Below, piece after piece: positions 15,394 through 27,986 of a stretch of DNA of 58,410 nucleotides. Source of the DNA: Alphaproteobacteria bacterium. Its GTDB lineage: Bacteria > Pseudomonadota > Alphaproteobacteria > Micropepsales > Micropepsaceae. The position numbers and the translations under genes are program-made. Position 1 is the stretch's first letter; each line of letters opens with the position of its first letter. The stretch lies in the NCBI GenBank assembly GCA_009693985.1, contig SHWE01000008.1, forward strand, positions 1 to 58,410, read 5' to 3'. The notes beneath the pieces were generated by a model that searched no databases, was not told where the DNA came from, and saw only the letters and a program-made list of their open reading frames with translations.

Positions 15394-16764
15394 GTGAAGA
15401 AGAAAAGACACATCCCGCCCGACGGGCTTGCCGGGCCGCAGCGCTATCTTGCCGTCGCGACCATCTCGCTCGGCACCATCATGACGGCGATGGACAGCTC
15501 GCTCGTCAATATCGCGCTGCCCACCATCGCGGGCGAGTTCCAGATCAGCGCGTCGTCCTCGGTATGGATCGTCAACGCCTCGCAGATCGCGATGCTGGTG
15601 TTCCTGCTGCCGCTGGGCGCGCTCGGCGCGCGCATCGGTTATCGCCGCATCTATCTCGGCGGGGTCGTGGTGTTCCTCACCGGGTCTTTGCTGGGCGCGT
15701 TCGCGGACTCTCTGACCGCTTTGGTGGCGGCGCGGGCGCTGCAAGGCATCGGCGGAGCGGGCATTGTCGGGGTGCAGCATGCGCTGGTGCGCGCCGTCTA
15801 TCCGGCTTCACGGTTGGGGCGCGGCATGGGCATCAATTCCATGTTCGTCGCCAGCTCGTCCACCATCGGCCCGACCGTGGCGGGCGCGGTGCTGGCGGTT
15901 GCGTCATGGCCGTTCCTCTTCGTCATCAATCTGCCGCTCGGTCTGATCGCGCTGGTGCTGGGCTATTATGTGCTGCCGTGGAACGAGCGCGCCAAAGAGC
16001 GGTTCGACGTGAAGGCCGCCGCGATGACGGCGGCAACGCTCGGCCTTTTCGTTCTCGCCATCGATTCCTTCAGCCATGGCGGCGATCCGCTGGCGGCCGG
16101 AATCGAATTCGCCATCGCGGCGCTCATCGCCGTCGTTCTGGTGAAGAGCCAATGGGGCCATCCCACACCGTTCCTGCCATTCGACCTCTTCGCCAACCGC
16201 ATGATGGCGCTGTCGCTGCTCGCCGGCCAATGCGCTTTCATCGGGCAATTGCTGACCTTCGTGACGCTGCCCTTCGTGCTGCACAATGCGGGTTTCGGCC
16301 AGGTCCAGATCGGCATCGCGATGACGCCGTGGCCGCTGACCATTGCGCTGACGGCGCCGATCGCCGGCATTCTCTGCGACCGTTTCGCGCCGAGCCTGAT
16401 CGGCACCATCGGCCTTGTGCTGTCGACGGCGGGCCTGCTCCTGCTGGCCTTCCTGCCCGAAGGCTTCGGCCTTTACGACGTGGTGTGGCGCATGGCGCTT
16501 GCGGGGCTGGGCTACGGCATGTTCTCGCCGCCCAATGCGCGCCAGATCATGCATGCGGCGCCCAAGCACCGCAGCGGCATCGTTTCGGGACTGCTGGGCA
16601 CCAACCGCTTGACCGGCCAGAGCATCGGCGCGGCGTTGGCGGCGCTCGTCCTGACGGTGGCGGTGACGAATGCGGGATTCGTCGCGCTTGCGCTCGGCGC
16701 CGCGATGACGGCCATCGGCGCGAGCCTCAGCCTGTTGCGCGCGCCGCGGGCTAAGGGGGCTTAG
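15394..16764 (+). CDS. MFS transporter, DHA2 (EmrB/QacA)-type
   Basis: 456 residues with twelve or more hydrophobic segments. The first is TISLGTIMTAMDSSLVNIALP, containing the DxSIVNIAL-like motif of the DHA2 family. The loop GALGARIGYRRIY is MFS motif A, and GINSMFVASSSTIGPTVAGAV matches motif C of drug antiporters. No ATG lies near the N-terminus, so I chose the GTG at 15394 (VKKKRH). It is divergent from pcaH and probably exports or imports an aromatic compound or intermediate. Its TAG stop overlaps the stop of the convergent gene by 3 bases. Confidence 0.82.
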   Translation: MKKKRHIPPDGLAGPQRYLAVATISLGTIMTAMDSSLVNIALPTIAGEFQISASSSVWIVNASQIAMLVFLLPLGALGARIGYRRIYLGGVVVFLTGSLLGAFADSLTALVAARALQGIGGAGIVGVQHALVRAVYPASRLGRGMGINSMFVASSSTIGPTVAGAVLAVASWPFLFVINLPLGLIALVLGYYVLPWNERAKERFDVKAAAMTAATLGLFVLAIDSFSHGGDPLAAGIEFAIAALIAVVLVKSQWGHPTPFLPFDLFANRMMALSLLAGQCAFIGQLLTFVTLPFVLHNAGFGQVQIGIAMTPWPLTIALTAPIAGILCDRFAPSLIGTIGLVLSTAGLLLLAFLPEGFGLYDVVWRMALAGLGYGMFSPPNARQIMHAAPKHRSGIVSGLLGTNRLTGQSIGAALAALVLTVAVTNAGFVALALGAAMTAIGASLSLLRAPRAKGA

Positions 16765-17645
16765 AAATCCGGCGTCGAATCGGTCGGCAGCGGCGCCACC
16801 TGATAGCCGAAGAAGGATTCGTTCTGCGGCTCGCAATAATCCTCGATCAACTGGCCGGTCTGGATGCGCCGCCAGGTCGAGCGCGCCGTCCACGGCATGT
16901 TGAAGGCGCCCGGATCATCGACCCAGATCTTCACCTCCAGCGACTTGCCGTCATTGACCATGCGGAAGCGCTCGATGACGTGGATCTGCGTCGTGTGCGG
17001 CGTGCGGTAATTGTCGACATAGGTCTTGTCGTTCTGGCCGATGGTGTCCACGACCAGCGTGTCGCCTTCATAATGGCCGACGGATTCGCCGTACCAGGAC
17101 GGCTTCGGTTTCTTGGTATGGGGCACGTTCAGATAAATGTGCCGCGTTGAAGCAAAGAGCTCATTGATCATCACGGCCTTGTCCTTGGTCTGGATGATGT
17201 GGACCGGCTGGCCGCGATTGTAGATATCCCACAGCGGAACGCCGCCCGGCCAGCAGCGCTCGCGCGCGATGAAGGGCACCTTGCCGGCATGCACGTCGTC
17301 ATTGGCCGCCTTCATCAATTCCTTGACCCAGGGCTTCAGGATCGGATTGGTGAGGTCCGCAATCCGGTAGGTCGATTGGCGACCCTCGCCATTGGGGACA
17401 TAGGGAAATTTCGGATCGGATTCGACGGGTCCGGGCCCGGTTGTCTTGTCGTGCGGCAGGTAGTCGTCACTTGCCGGACGGTCGGCGGCCCAGGCCGTGA
17501 AGCCGTCGGGATTGAAATCGGGGATGGCGCCCTTGGCGGCCTTCTGATGCGCCGCTGGCTTCACGCCGTCGGCGGCGAGCACGGGCAAAAACGCCACCGA
17601 ACACAAAAGGCCGACGGTGACGCACAGCAAGGACAATTTGGGCAT
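16761..17645 (-). CDS. secreted protein of unknown function
   Basis: 294 residues with a signal peptide ending about residue 24 (VLA-AD). The region HYEGDTLVVDTIGQNDKTYVD, with the later HVIERFRMVNDGKSLEVKI and VDDPGAFNMPWTAR, is a pattern I know from widespread secreted hypothetical proteins of soil Proteobacteria and Acidobacteria, often near oxidoreductases. No enzymatic motif is identifiable. SD GGGGAG stands 6 nt before the ATG. It is transcribed after the decarboxylase-like gene (67 bp gap). Confidence 0.65.
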   Translation of the reverse strand: MPKLSLLCVTVGLLCSVAFLPVLAADGVKPAAHQKAAKGAIPDFNPDGFTAWAADRPASDDYLPHDKTTGPGPVESDPKFPYVPNGEGRQSTYRIADLTNPILKPWVKELMKAANDDVHAGKVPFIARERCWPGGVPLWDIYNRGQPVHIIQTKDKAVMINELFASTRHIYLNVPHTKKPKPSWYGESVGHYEGDTLVVDTIGQNDKTYVDNYRTPHTTQIHVIERFRMVNDGKSLEVKIWVDDPGAFNMPWTARSTWRRIQTGQLIEDYCEPQNESFFGYQVAPLPTDSTPDF

Positions 17646-17712
17646 GGTCGCTCCCCTTTGACCGGCGCGAGACATAGCATTTCGCGCCGGTTCGGGGAAC
17701 GCGAGAGCGGCC

Positions 17713-18702
17713 CTAAATGATCACCTTCGTCATAATGCCTTTGGGGAAGATGTCCTCGGGCTTCATCAGGCGGTGCGCGATGCCCTGCTGATAGGTGTAG
17801 AGCGCCATCTGTTCCCAGGTCGGCCGGTTCTCTTCGATGCCATAAGGAAAGAGGTCGCCGCCCATCATGTCGCGCATCTTGCGCGCATAGGCGGTCATCC
17901 ACGGCACCGGATAGCGCGACACGGCGGGATCGAGGATGCGCTCGATAGAGCGGCGCTTGGACTCCAGGAACGCGTTGTAGAGATTGCGCGCCGCCCACGG
18001 GTTCTCGTCGAGGATGCTCTTTTTCATCGCGATGATATGCATGATCGGCCACACTTTGGTGCGCTCGTAATATTTCTGCTCCATCTCGACGTAATCGGGG
18101 AACAGGCGCACCACGTCGGGATGGTCTTCGAGGAAACAAGTCGGCGGGCGCGCGATGATGGCGCAGTCGATTTCCTGCTTCGCCAGCATCTCGCTCAAGG
18201 ATTTGTCAGAGACGCGGGTGAGCTTCAGGCCCTTGGGCAGGTTCAGCTCGACCTTCTCCTCGCGGCCCGGCGCATTGGCGCCCGCCTGATACCAGTGAAC
18301 GTCGGTCAGCTTGACGCCCATCTCATTGTGCATCCAGCCGCGCATATAGACGGCGGCCGAATGGGCCCATTCCGGCGAGCCGATCTTCTTGCCCTTCAAA
18401 TCCTTGATCGTTTTGATCTTGCTCTTCTTGTTCACATAGAAGGACGAGAAGCGGAACAGCCGCGAGCAGATCACGGGCAGGCCGACGATGTCGGAATCTT
18501 TTCGGGAAATCTGCGTCGAGAATTTCGCGAAAGAAAGCTCCGAGAGATCGAATTCGCGGTTGGCCGTGAAGCGCGCGAAGCATTCGTGATGGCCGAGATT
18601 GAGCCAGGTGTGGTCGATGCCCTCGGCCTTGACGAGGCCCATGCGGAAATCGCGGAAATGATCGTAATCCGTCGTGGCGATGGAGAGTTTCAAATTCGAC
18701 AT
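17713..18702 (-). CDS. 4,5-dihydroxyphthalate decarboxylase-like / solute-binding-fold protein
   Basis: 329 residues without a signal peptide, so cytoplasmic despite its type II periplasmic-binding-protein fold. Features are LKLSIATTDYDHF at the N-terminus, FDLSELSFAKF, IKTIKDLKGKKIGSPEW, RPPTCF and the C-terminal NAFLESKRRS, then DLFPYGIEENRPTWE. This matches Pht5-type 4,5-dihydroxyphthalate decarboxylase, which yields protocatechuate, the PcaGH substrate. SD GGGGGA precedes the ATG. A paralogue ends at 471. The RraA-family gene lies immediately upstream on the same strand (22 bp). Confidence 0.8.
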   Translation of the reverse strand: MSNLKLSIATTDYDHFRDFRMGLVKAEGIDHTWLNLGHHECFARFTANREFDLSELSFAKFSTQISRKDSDIVGLPVICSRLFRFSSFYVNKKSKIKTIKDLKGKKIGSPEWAHSAAVYMRGWMHNEMGVKLTDVHWYQAGANAPGREEKVELNLPKGLKLTRVSDKSLSEMLAKQEIDCAIIARPPTCFLEDHPDVVRLFPDYVEMEQKYYERTKVWPIMHIIAMKKSILDENPWAARNLYNAFLESKRRSIERILDPAVSRYPVPWMTAYARKMRDMMGGDLFPYGIEENRPTWEQMALYTYQQGIAHRLMKPEDIFPKGIMTKVII

Positions 18703-18724
18703 GCGTTTCCCCCGTTGGCTCTTT

Positions 18725-19387
18725 TCAATTCGATATCATGCGTTCGTAATTGCCGCCCATGACCTGGCTTATGGGCTCGCCGCGCCTCAAGGCATCGGCC
18801 ATCGCGGCTTCCTTCGCCGCTATTTCTTCAGCCGCCTCCAGCACGCGCGCGATGTCGGCGGTGGCGATGAAGATGACGGCGCTGGAATCCGCGAGCGCGT
18901 AATCGCCGGGATTGACGGTTGCGCTCTCGAACTGAATCGGAACATTGGTGCCGAGCTCGACGACGCGCCCGCGGCCGGTTCTCGCCGTCAGCTTTCTGGC
19001 AAAAATCGGGAAGTTCAGCGCGCGCGCTTCATCGACGTCGCGCAAGGGGCCATCGCAGAGGACGCCCGCCACGTTGCGCAATGACGCACCAAGCGACAGA
19101 AGGCCGCCCCAGCTTCCGCAGTCGATGCCGGAGCGTTGCTCGACGACGATGACGTCGTCCGGCCCGCTCGCTTCGACCGCCGTCGTGCCAAGATGGCGCG
19201 GCTTGCCGGCGGGCGGAGCCCCCACGCCCAGCTTCACCGTCACGACGCGCCCGGCGATGCGCCCTTGGCCCGATTGCAGCGGCACGCCGCCGATGACGGA
19301 ACCGAGCTTCAAACGGTCGAGCGCATCGGACACCGCGCAGGCATCGAGCTTGCGCAAGCGCCGGACGTTTTCGCTGACATCGCTCAT
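18725..19387 (-). CDS. RraA family protein (4-hydroxy-4-methyl-2-oxoglutarate aldolase-like)
   Basis: 220 residues. The family core is AVSDALDRL, GRVVTVKLG, SWGGLLSLGASLRNVAGVLCDGPLRDVDEARAL split over about residues 100-132, and GDYALADSSAVIFI. The Arg-Asp of GPLRD is present. The Asp of the D-x20-R-D aldolase motif is replaced by Gly (WGGLLS). True HMG/CHA aldolases split 4-carboxy-4-hydroxy-2-oxoadipate in protocatechuate 4,5-cleavage, which fits the LigB-like gene nearby. Its ATG overlaps the upstream reductase stop by 4 nt (ATGA), so translation is coupled. Confidence 0.8.
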   Translation of the reverse strand: MSDVSENVRRLRKLDACAVSDALDRLKLGSVIGGVPLQSGQGRIAGRVVTVKLGVGAPPAGKPRHLGTTAVEASGPDDVIVVEQRSGIDCGSWGGLLSLGASLRNVAGVLCDGPLRDVDEARALNFPIFARKLTARTGRGRVVELGTNVPIQFESATVNPGDYALADSSAVIFIATADIARVLEAAEEIAAKEAAMADALRRGEPISQVMGGNYERMISN

Positions 19388-20340
19388 ATATCCAAAACCA
19401 GACGCGGGGTTTTCGAGCCCGAACAGCAGATCATCATGGTCGCGCTGTCCTTGCGTTCCTGCTCGGTCAGGATCGTGTCGCGATGATCCGGCGTGCCGGA
19501 GATCACGCGGGTCTCGCAGGCCCCGCAGACACCTTCCTCGCAGGAATGGGGCACCTGGATGCCGGCCTCGCGCACCATTTGCAGGATCGATTTTCCCGGC
19601 GGCACGGTCAGCTCGCGTTTCGAGCGCGCCAGCTCGACGACGAAGCCGCCTTCCTGCGCGGCGGCGAATTTCGGCGTGAAATATTCGACATGAATTTGTT
19701 CGGACGGCCAATGCACGGTCGCCGCTTCGAAGCCCGCCAACATCGGCGCCGGCCCGCAGCAATAGAGGTGCGCATGTTTGGGCAATTTCTCGACGATGGA
19801 AGCGACCTGCAAAAACTTGCCGCCTTCCTCGTCGTCGAAATGGAAATGGGCGCTTGGATGTTTCGACAATTCCTGCAGGAACGCCGTGTCCATCCGCGAG
19901 CGGCAGGAATAATAAAGCTCCCACGGCCTGCCCAGCGCGATCAGCCGCTGGACCATGCAATAGATCGGCGTGATGCCGATGCCGCCCGCGACCAGCACAC
20001 TGTGCGCGGCATCTTCTTTCAGCGGAAAATTGTTGCGCGGGGGCAGGATCGTGACCTTGCTGCCCACTTTCAGCTGGTCGTGCATGAAGACCGAGCCGCC
20101 TCTGGAGTTGGCGTCGCGCTTCACGCCGACCGTGTATTCGGAAAGCTCGGGCGCGGCTCTGACCAGCGAATATTGGCGTTCGATGCCGTTGGGCAGGATC
20201 ACGCCGACATGGGCGCCGGGCGACGCGCCGGGAAGCGCCCCCCCATCGGGGCGCTTGAAGGTGTAGAGATTGGTGTCCCGCGCCGCCATTTCTATGACGG
20301 TCAGCACCAGCTCCATCGATTCGGGCGTGCCCAGGTTCAT
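19384..20340 (-). CDS. PDR/VanB family oxidoreductase (FMN/NAD(P)H, plant-type 2Fe-2S ferredoxin)
   Basis: 318 residues, three domains in order. The flavin-binding barrel has RQYSLV at 55-60. The NAD(P)-binding domain has GGIGITP at 119-125 and CCGPAPM. The C-terminal [2Fe-2S] domain has Cys267, Cys272 and Cys275 and a fourth Cys at 305 or 306. This is the phthalate dioxygenase reductase/VanB type, which feeds electrons to a Rieske aromatic oxygenase. No Rieske oxygenase gene is present in the window. The ATG has AAAGG directly before it, so the start is only fairly sure. It heads a coupled set with the RraA-like gene. Confidence 0.87.
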   Translation of the reverse strand: MNLGTPESMELVLTVIEMAARDTNLYTFKRPDGGALPGASPGAHVGVILPNGIERQYSLVRAAPELSEYTVGVKRDANSRGGSVFMHDQLKVGSKVTILPPRNNFPLKEDAAHSVLVAGGIGITPIYCMVQRLIALGRPWELYYSCRSRMDTAFLQELSKHPSAHFHFDDEEGGKFLQVASIVEKLPKHAHLYCCGPAPMLAGFEAATVHWPSEQIHVEYFTPKFAAAQEGGFVVELARSKRELTVPPGKSILQMVREAGIQVPHSCEEGVCGACETRVISGTPDHRDTILTEQERKDSATMMICCSGSKTPRLVLDI

Positions 20341-20479
20341 CCTTTGAAGCTTATATGATGTTGTTTGCACGGTCTTAAAGCGGCAAATCGCGCATAAGCC
20401 GCCCCACGCGGCCGCGCTGCTTGACGAAGGCGCTGATGCGGCCCCATAGGACCCACGATCCCCTAACGGTTGCGAAGAA

Positions 20480-21895
20480 TTGGAAGAACCCGCTCCCGAA
20501 CCGCCCAAGCCGTTCGCCTCCCGGATCGTGCCGGTGATCGTCGCCGGCGCCTTTTTCATGGACGGGCTGGATTCCTCCATCATCTCGACCTCGCTGCCGC
20601 AGATGGCCGAGAGCTTCGCCGTCTCGCCGCCGCAGATGAGCGCGGCGATCACCTCCTATCTGGTCAGCCTTGCCATCTTCATCCCGATCAGCGGCTGGAT
20701 CGCCGACCGCTTCGGCGCGCGGCAGGTGTTCTGTTCGGCGATTGCGTTCTTTACGCTGGGTTCGGTGCTGTGCGGGTTGTCGGAGACTCTGACCGAGCTC
20801 GTGCTCAGCCGTATCGTTCAGGGTTTCGGCGGCGCCATGATGACGCCGGTCGGACGGCTGATCCTGACGCGGACTTTCCCGAAGGATCAGCTGATGAAGG
20901 CGATGGGCTATTACATGCTGCCCGGCATGATCGGCCCGACCATGGGCCCGCTGGTCGGCGGCTTCATCACCACCAATTTCAGCTGGCACTGGAATTTCTA
21001 CATCAATGTGCCGATCGGGATCATCGGCATCGCGGTGGCGTTGCGCTACATCCCCGAAATCCGCCTGAAGCAGCATTATGCCTTCGATGTTTGGGGCTTC
21101 GTCCTGATCGCCTGCGGCATGGGCACGGCGCAGCTCGCCATCGAAAATCTCGGGCGCAACACGCTCGACATCGGCGCCGAGCTGGCCCTTATCTTTCTCG
21201 CCGCCATTATCCTCGCCGCCTATTGGTTCTATGCGCGCTCCCGCACCAATCCCGTGCTCGATCTGAAGATGTTCCGCGGCCGCACCTTCTCCATCGCGGT
21301 GATCGCGGGAAGCGTCATCCGCGCTGGAATCGCCACCGTGCCCTTCCTGCTGCCGCTGCTGCTGCAAGTGGGCTTCGGCCTCGACCCTTTCCAATCGGGG
21401 CTGCTGACCTTCCTCAACACGGCGGGCGCCATGAGCATGCGCGCCTGGGTGCGCCATCTGGTGCGCCGCTTCGGCTTCCGCGCCGTGTTCCTGAGCGGCG
21501 TCTTCGTCCTCTCCGCCTTCATGGCGGGCTTCGCTCTGTTCGAGCCGACGACGCCGCATGTCGGCATTGCGGCCTACCTTTTCATTTTCGGGGTGCTGCG
21601 CTCGGCCCAGATGATCGGCATGAGCGCGCTCGCCTATTCGGACCTGTCCGATGAGGACATGTCCAAGGCAACGAGCATCTTTGCCCTCGCGCAAAGGTTA
21701 TCGCAGAGCATCGGCGTCGGCATCAGCGCGACGCTTCTGACCGTGCTTGCCGGGAATGGGGCCGTTTCTCTCGCCGATTTCAAAATCGTGTTCCTGGCAA
21801 TCGCTTTCTTAATGGCATCCTCGGCGCTAGGCTTCCGCCGCCTCAAGCCGGAGGACGGCTGGCAGGTCTCCGGTTATCGGGGGGGAGCGGGCTAG
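20480..21895 (+). CDS. MFS transporter, DHA2 family
   Basis: 471 residues, about fourteen hydrophobic segments. FFMDGLDSSIISTSLP is the first-helix motif, GWIADRFGARQ is motif A, and GMIGPTMGPLVGGFI is motif C of 14-TM drug:H+ antiporters (EmrB/QacA type). No ATG is placed suitably, so translation probably begins at the TTG at 20480 (LEEPAPEPP). It is divergent from the VanB-like reductase over 139 bp and is followed 23 bp later by an AAHS-type carrier. Substrate unknown; in this block a phenolic compound is likely. Confidence 0.85.
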   Translation: MEEPAPEPPKPFASRIVPVIVAGAFFMDGLDSSIISTSLPQMAESFAVSPPQMSAAITSYLVSLAIFIPISGWIADRFGARQVFCSAIAFFTLGSVLCGLSETLTELVLSRIVQGFGGAMMTPVGRLILTRTFPKDQLMKAMGYYMLPGMIGPTMGPLVGGFITTNFSWHWNFYINVPIGIIGIAVALRYIPEIRLKQHYAFDVWGFVLIACGMGTAQLAIENLGRNTLDIGAELALIFLAAIILAAYWFYARSRTNPVLDLKMFRGRTFSIAVIAGSVIRAGIATVPFLLPLLLQVGFGLDPFQSGLLTFLNTAGAMSMRAWVRHLVRRFGFRAVFLSGVFVLSAFMAGFALFEPTTPHVGIAAYLFIFGVLRSAQMIGMSALAYSDLSDEDMSKATSIFALAQRLSQSIGVGISATLLTVLAGNGAVSLADFKIVFLAIAFLMASSALGFRRLKPEDGWQVSGYRGGAG

Positions 21896-21918
21896 AAAGC
21901 CCGCCAGGGGAGAATTCC

Positions 21919-23202
21919 ATGACGGACGCGGTTACGCCGGTAGGCGGAGTTAGCGCAAGCGCCCGCCTGCGCTGGATCACCTTCGGGCTCTGCGCGGTGA
22001 CGATGTTCACCGAGGGCTATGACGCGCAGTTCATCGGCTCCGTCGTGCCCGGTAGCACGGGCCTCGCAGCCGAGTTCGGGATTGCGCCCGGCGCCGTGTG
22101 GCCTGCTTTGTCGGCGGGTCTGGTCGGCCTGATGCTGGGCGCATTCTTCATCGCGCCCCTGGCCGACACAATCGGCCGCAGACGCGTGATCATCTTCTCC
22201 GTGGCGTTGTTCGCCATTCTTACCATCGCCTCGGTGTTCGCTCAGTCTCTGACCGAAATGGTGATCTACCGGTTCCTGACGGGCCTCGGTCTCGGTGGCG
22301 CCATGGCGAACACGACCGCGCTGACCGCCGAATTCAGCCCGCCGGAGAAGCGCGCCACCGCTGTCGCCATCATGTTCTGCTCTTTCTCGCTCGGCGCGGC
22401 CTTCGGCGGTTTCGTCTCGGCCTCCCTGCTTGAGGATTATGGCTGGAAGTCCGTGTTCCTGGTTTGCGGCATCATGGGCGTGGCGCTGCTTCCCTTCCTG
22501 ATCGCCGCTCTGCCCGAATCTCTGCCCCCTAAGAAGGGTGCCAAGCTCACCATCCCGGCCGGGAAATTGTTCGCCGAAGGGCGCACCCGCATCACGATTC
22601 TCTTGTGGATCATCTTTTTCGCCAATCTGATGGAGCTTTACCTGATCTCCTCATGGCTGCCGACGACGATCAGCGAGCAGCTCCGGACCACATGCCCGCT
22701 CTCGGGGCCCGACATGGAAGCCTGCGCGCAAGCCGCGCTCCGTTCGGCCAATAACGCCACCGGCCTCTTTCAGATCGGCGGCATTTTCGGCGCCATCATG
22801 CTGGCGCCCCTTGTCGACCGTTACGGGCCCCAATTCGTGCTGCCGGCGGCTCTCCTGTCGGCGGCGGTCCTCATCGCAACGCTCGCGCTGGCCGGCACGT
22901 CGGTCGCTCTTTCGCTTGTTATCGGCTTCCTTTTGGGCATCGGCACGGTCGGGGTTCAGAACTGCAACAACGGCATCGCCGCCAAATTCTATCCGACCGA
23001 GATTCGCGCGACCGGCATCGGCTGGGCGCTGGCGGTCGGCCGCAACGGCTCCATCCTGGGACCCGCCGTGGGCGGTCTCTTGCTCGGTACTGGCTTCCAC
23101 ATCAGCGCCATCTTCATTGCGGCGACGATCCCGCCGCTGGTCGCGGCGGCGGCCTACCTCGTCATGGGCAACCCCAAATCGCTGCAAGGCAGCCATGCCT
23201 AG
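21919..23202 (+). CDS. MFS transporter, aromatic acid:H+ symporter (AAHS/PcaK-like) family
   Basis: 427 residues with 12 predicted membrane spans. FTEGYDAQFIGSVVPG corresponds to the conserved helix 1 Asp region of PcaK-type carriers (usually DGxD; here EGYD). APLADTIGRRRVI is motif A, RFLTGLGLGGAMANTTAL follows, and the C-terminal half has YPTEIRATGIGWALAVGRNGSILGP split between helices. Such proteins bring protocatechuate, 4-hydroxybenzoate or vanillate into the cell with protons. SD AGGGGAG stands 7 nt before the ATG. It lies 23 bp after the DHA2 transporter, likely the same transcript. It would supply substrate to PcaGH. Confidence 0.87.
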   Translation: MTDAVTPVGGVSASARLRWITFGLCAVTMFTEGYDAQFIGSVVPGSTGLAAEFGIAPGAVWPALSAGLVGLMLGAFFIAPLADTIGRRRVIIFSVALFAILTIASVFAQSLTEMVIYRFLTGLGLGGAMANTTALTAEFSPPEKRATAVAIMFCSFSLGAAFGGFVSASLLEDYGWKSVFLVCGIMGVALLPFLIAALPESLPPKKGAKLTIPAGKLFAEGRTRITILLWIIFFANLMELYLISSWLPTTISEQLRTTCPLSGPDMEACAQAALRSANNATGLFQIGGIFGAIMLAPLVDRYGPQFVLPAALLSAAVLIATLALAGTSVALSLVIGFLLGIGTVGVQNCNNGIAAKFYPTEIRATGIGWALAVGRNGSILGPAVGGLLLGTGFHISAIFIAATIPPLVAAAAYLVMGNPKSLQGSHA

Positions 23203-23294
23203 TTAACGGCGCGGCGGGGCGCTTGCGGCTTTGGCCCCCTGAGATAAGTTGCTGCATTGCGAGACGGCGCGGAGACTGCTACTCGCGATGGCTA

Positions 23295-23312
23295 AACGGC
23301 TATTGGGCCGTT
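23295..23312 (+). promoter_or_regulatory. hairpin in the gltB leader
   Basis: AACGGC at 23295-23300 and GCCGTT at 23307-23312 pair around a 6-base loop, followed by CTTT and then the gltB ribosome-binding region 17 bp before the ATG. It could be a weak terminator for the upstream carrier gene or a structure that affects gltB translation. The stem is short; the call is tentative. Confidence 0.35.
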
Positions 23313-23328
23313 CTTTAGGGTTAAGTGG

Positions 23329-27960
<4,632 letters not shown>

Positions 27961-27986
27961 TCGGAAACATCGGAAAAAGACACGCG

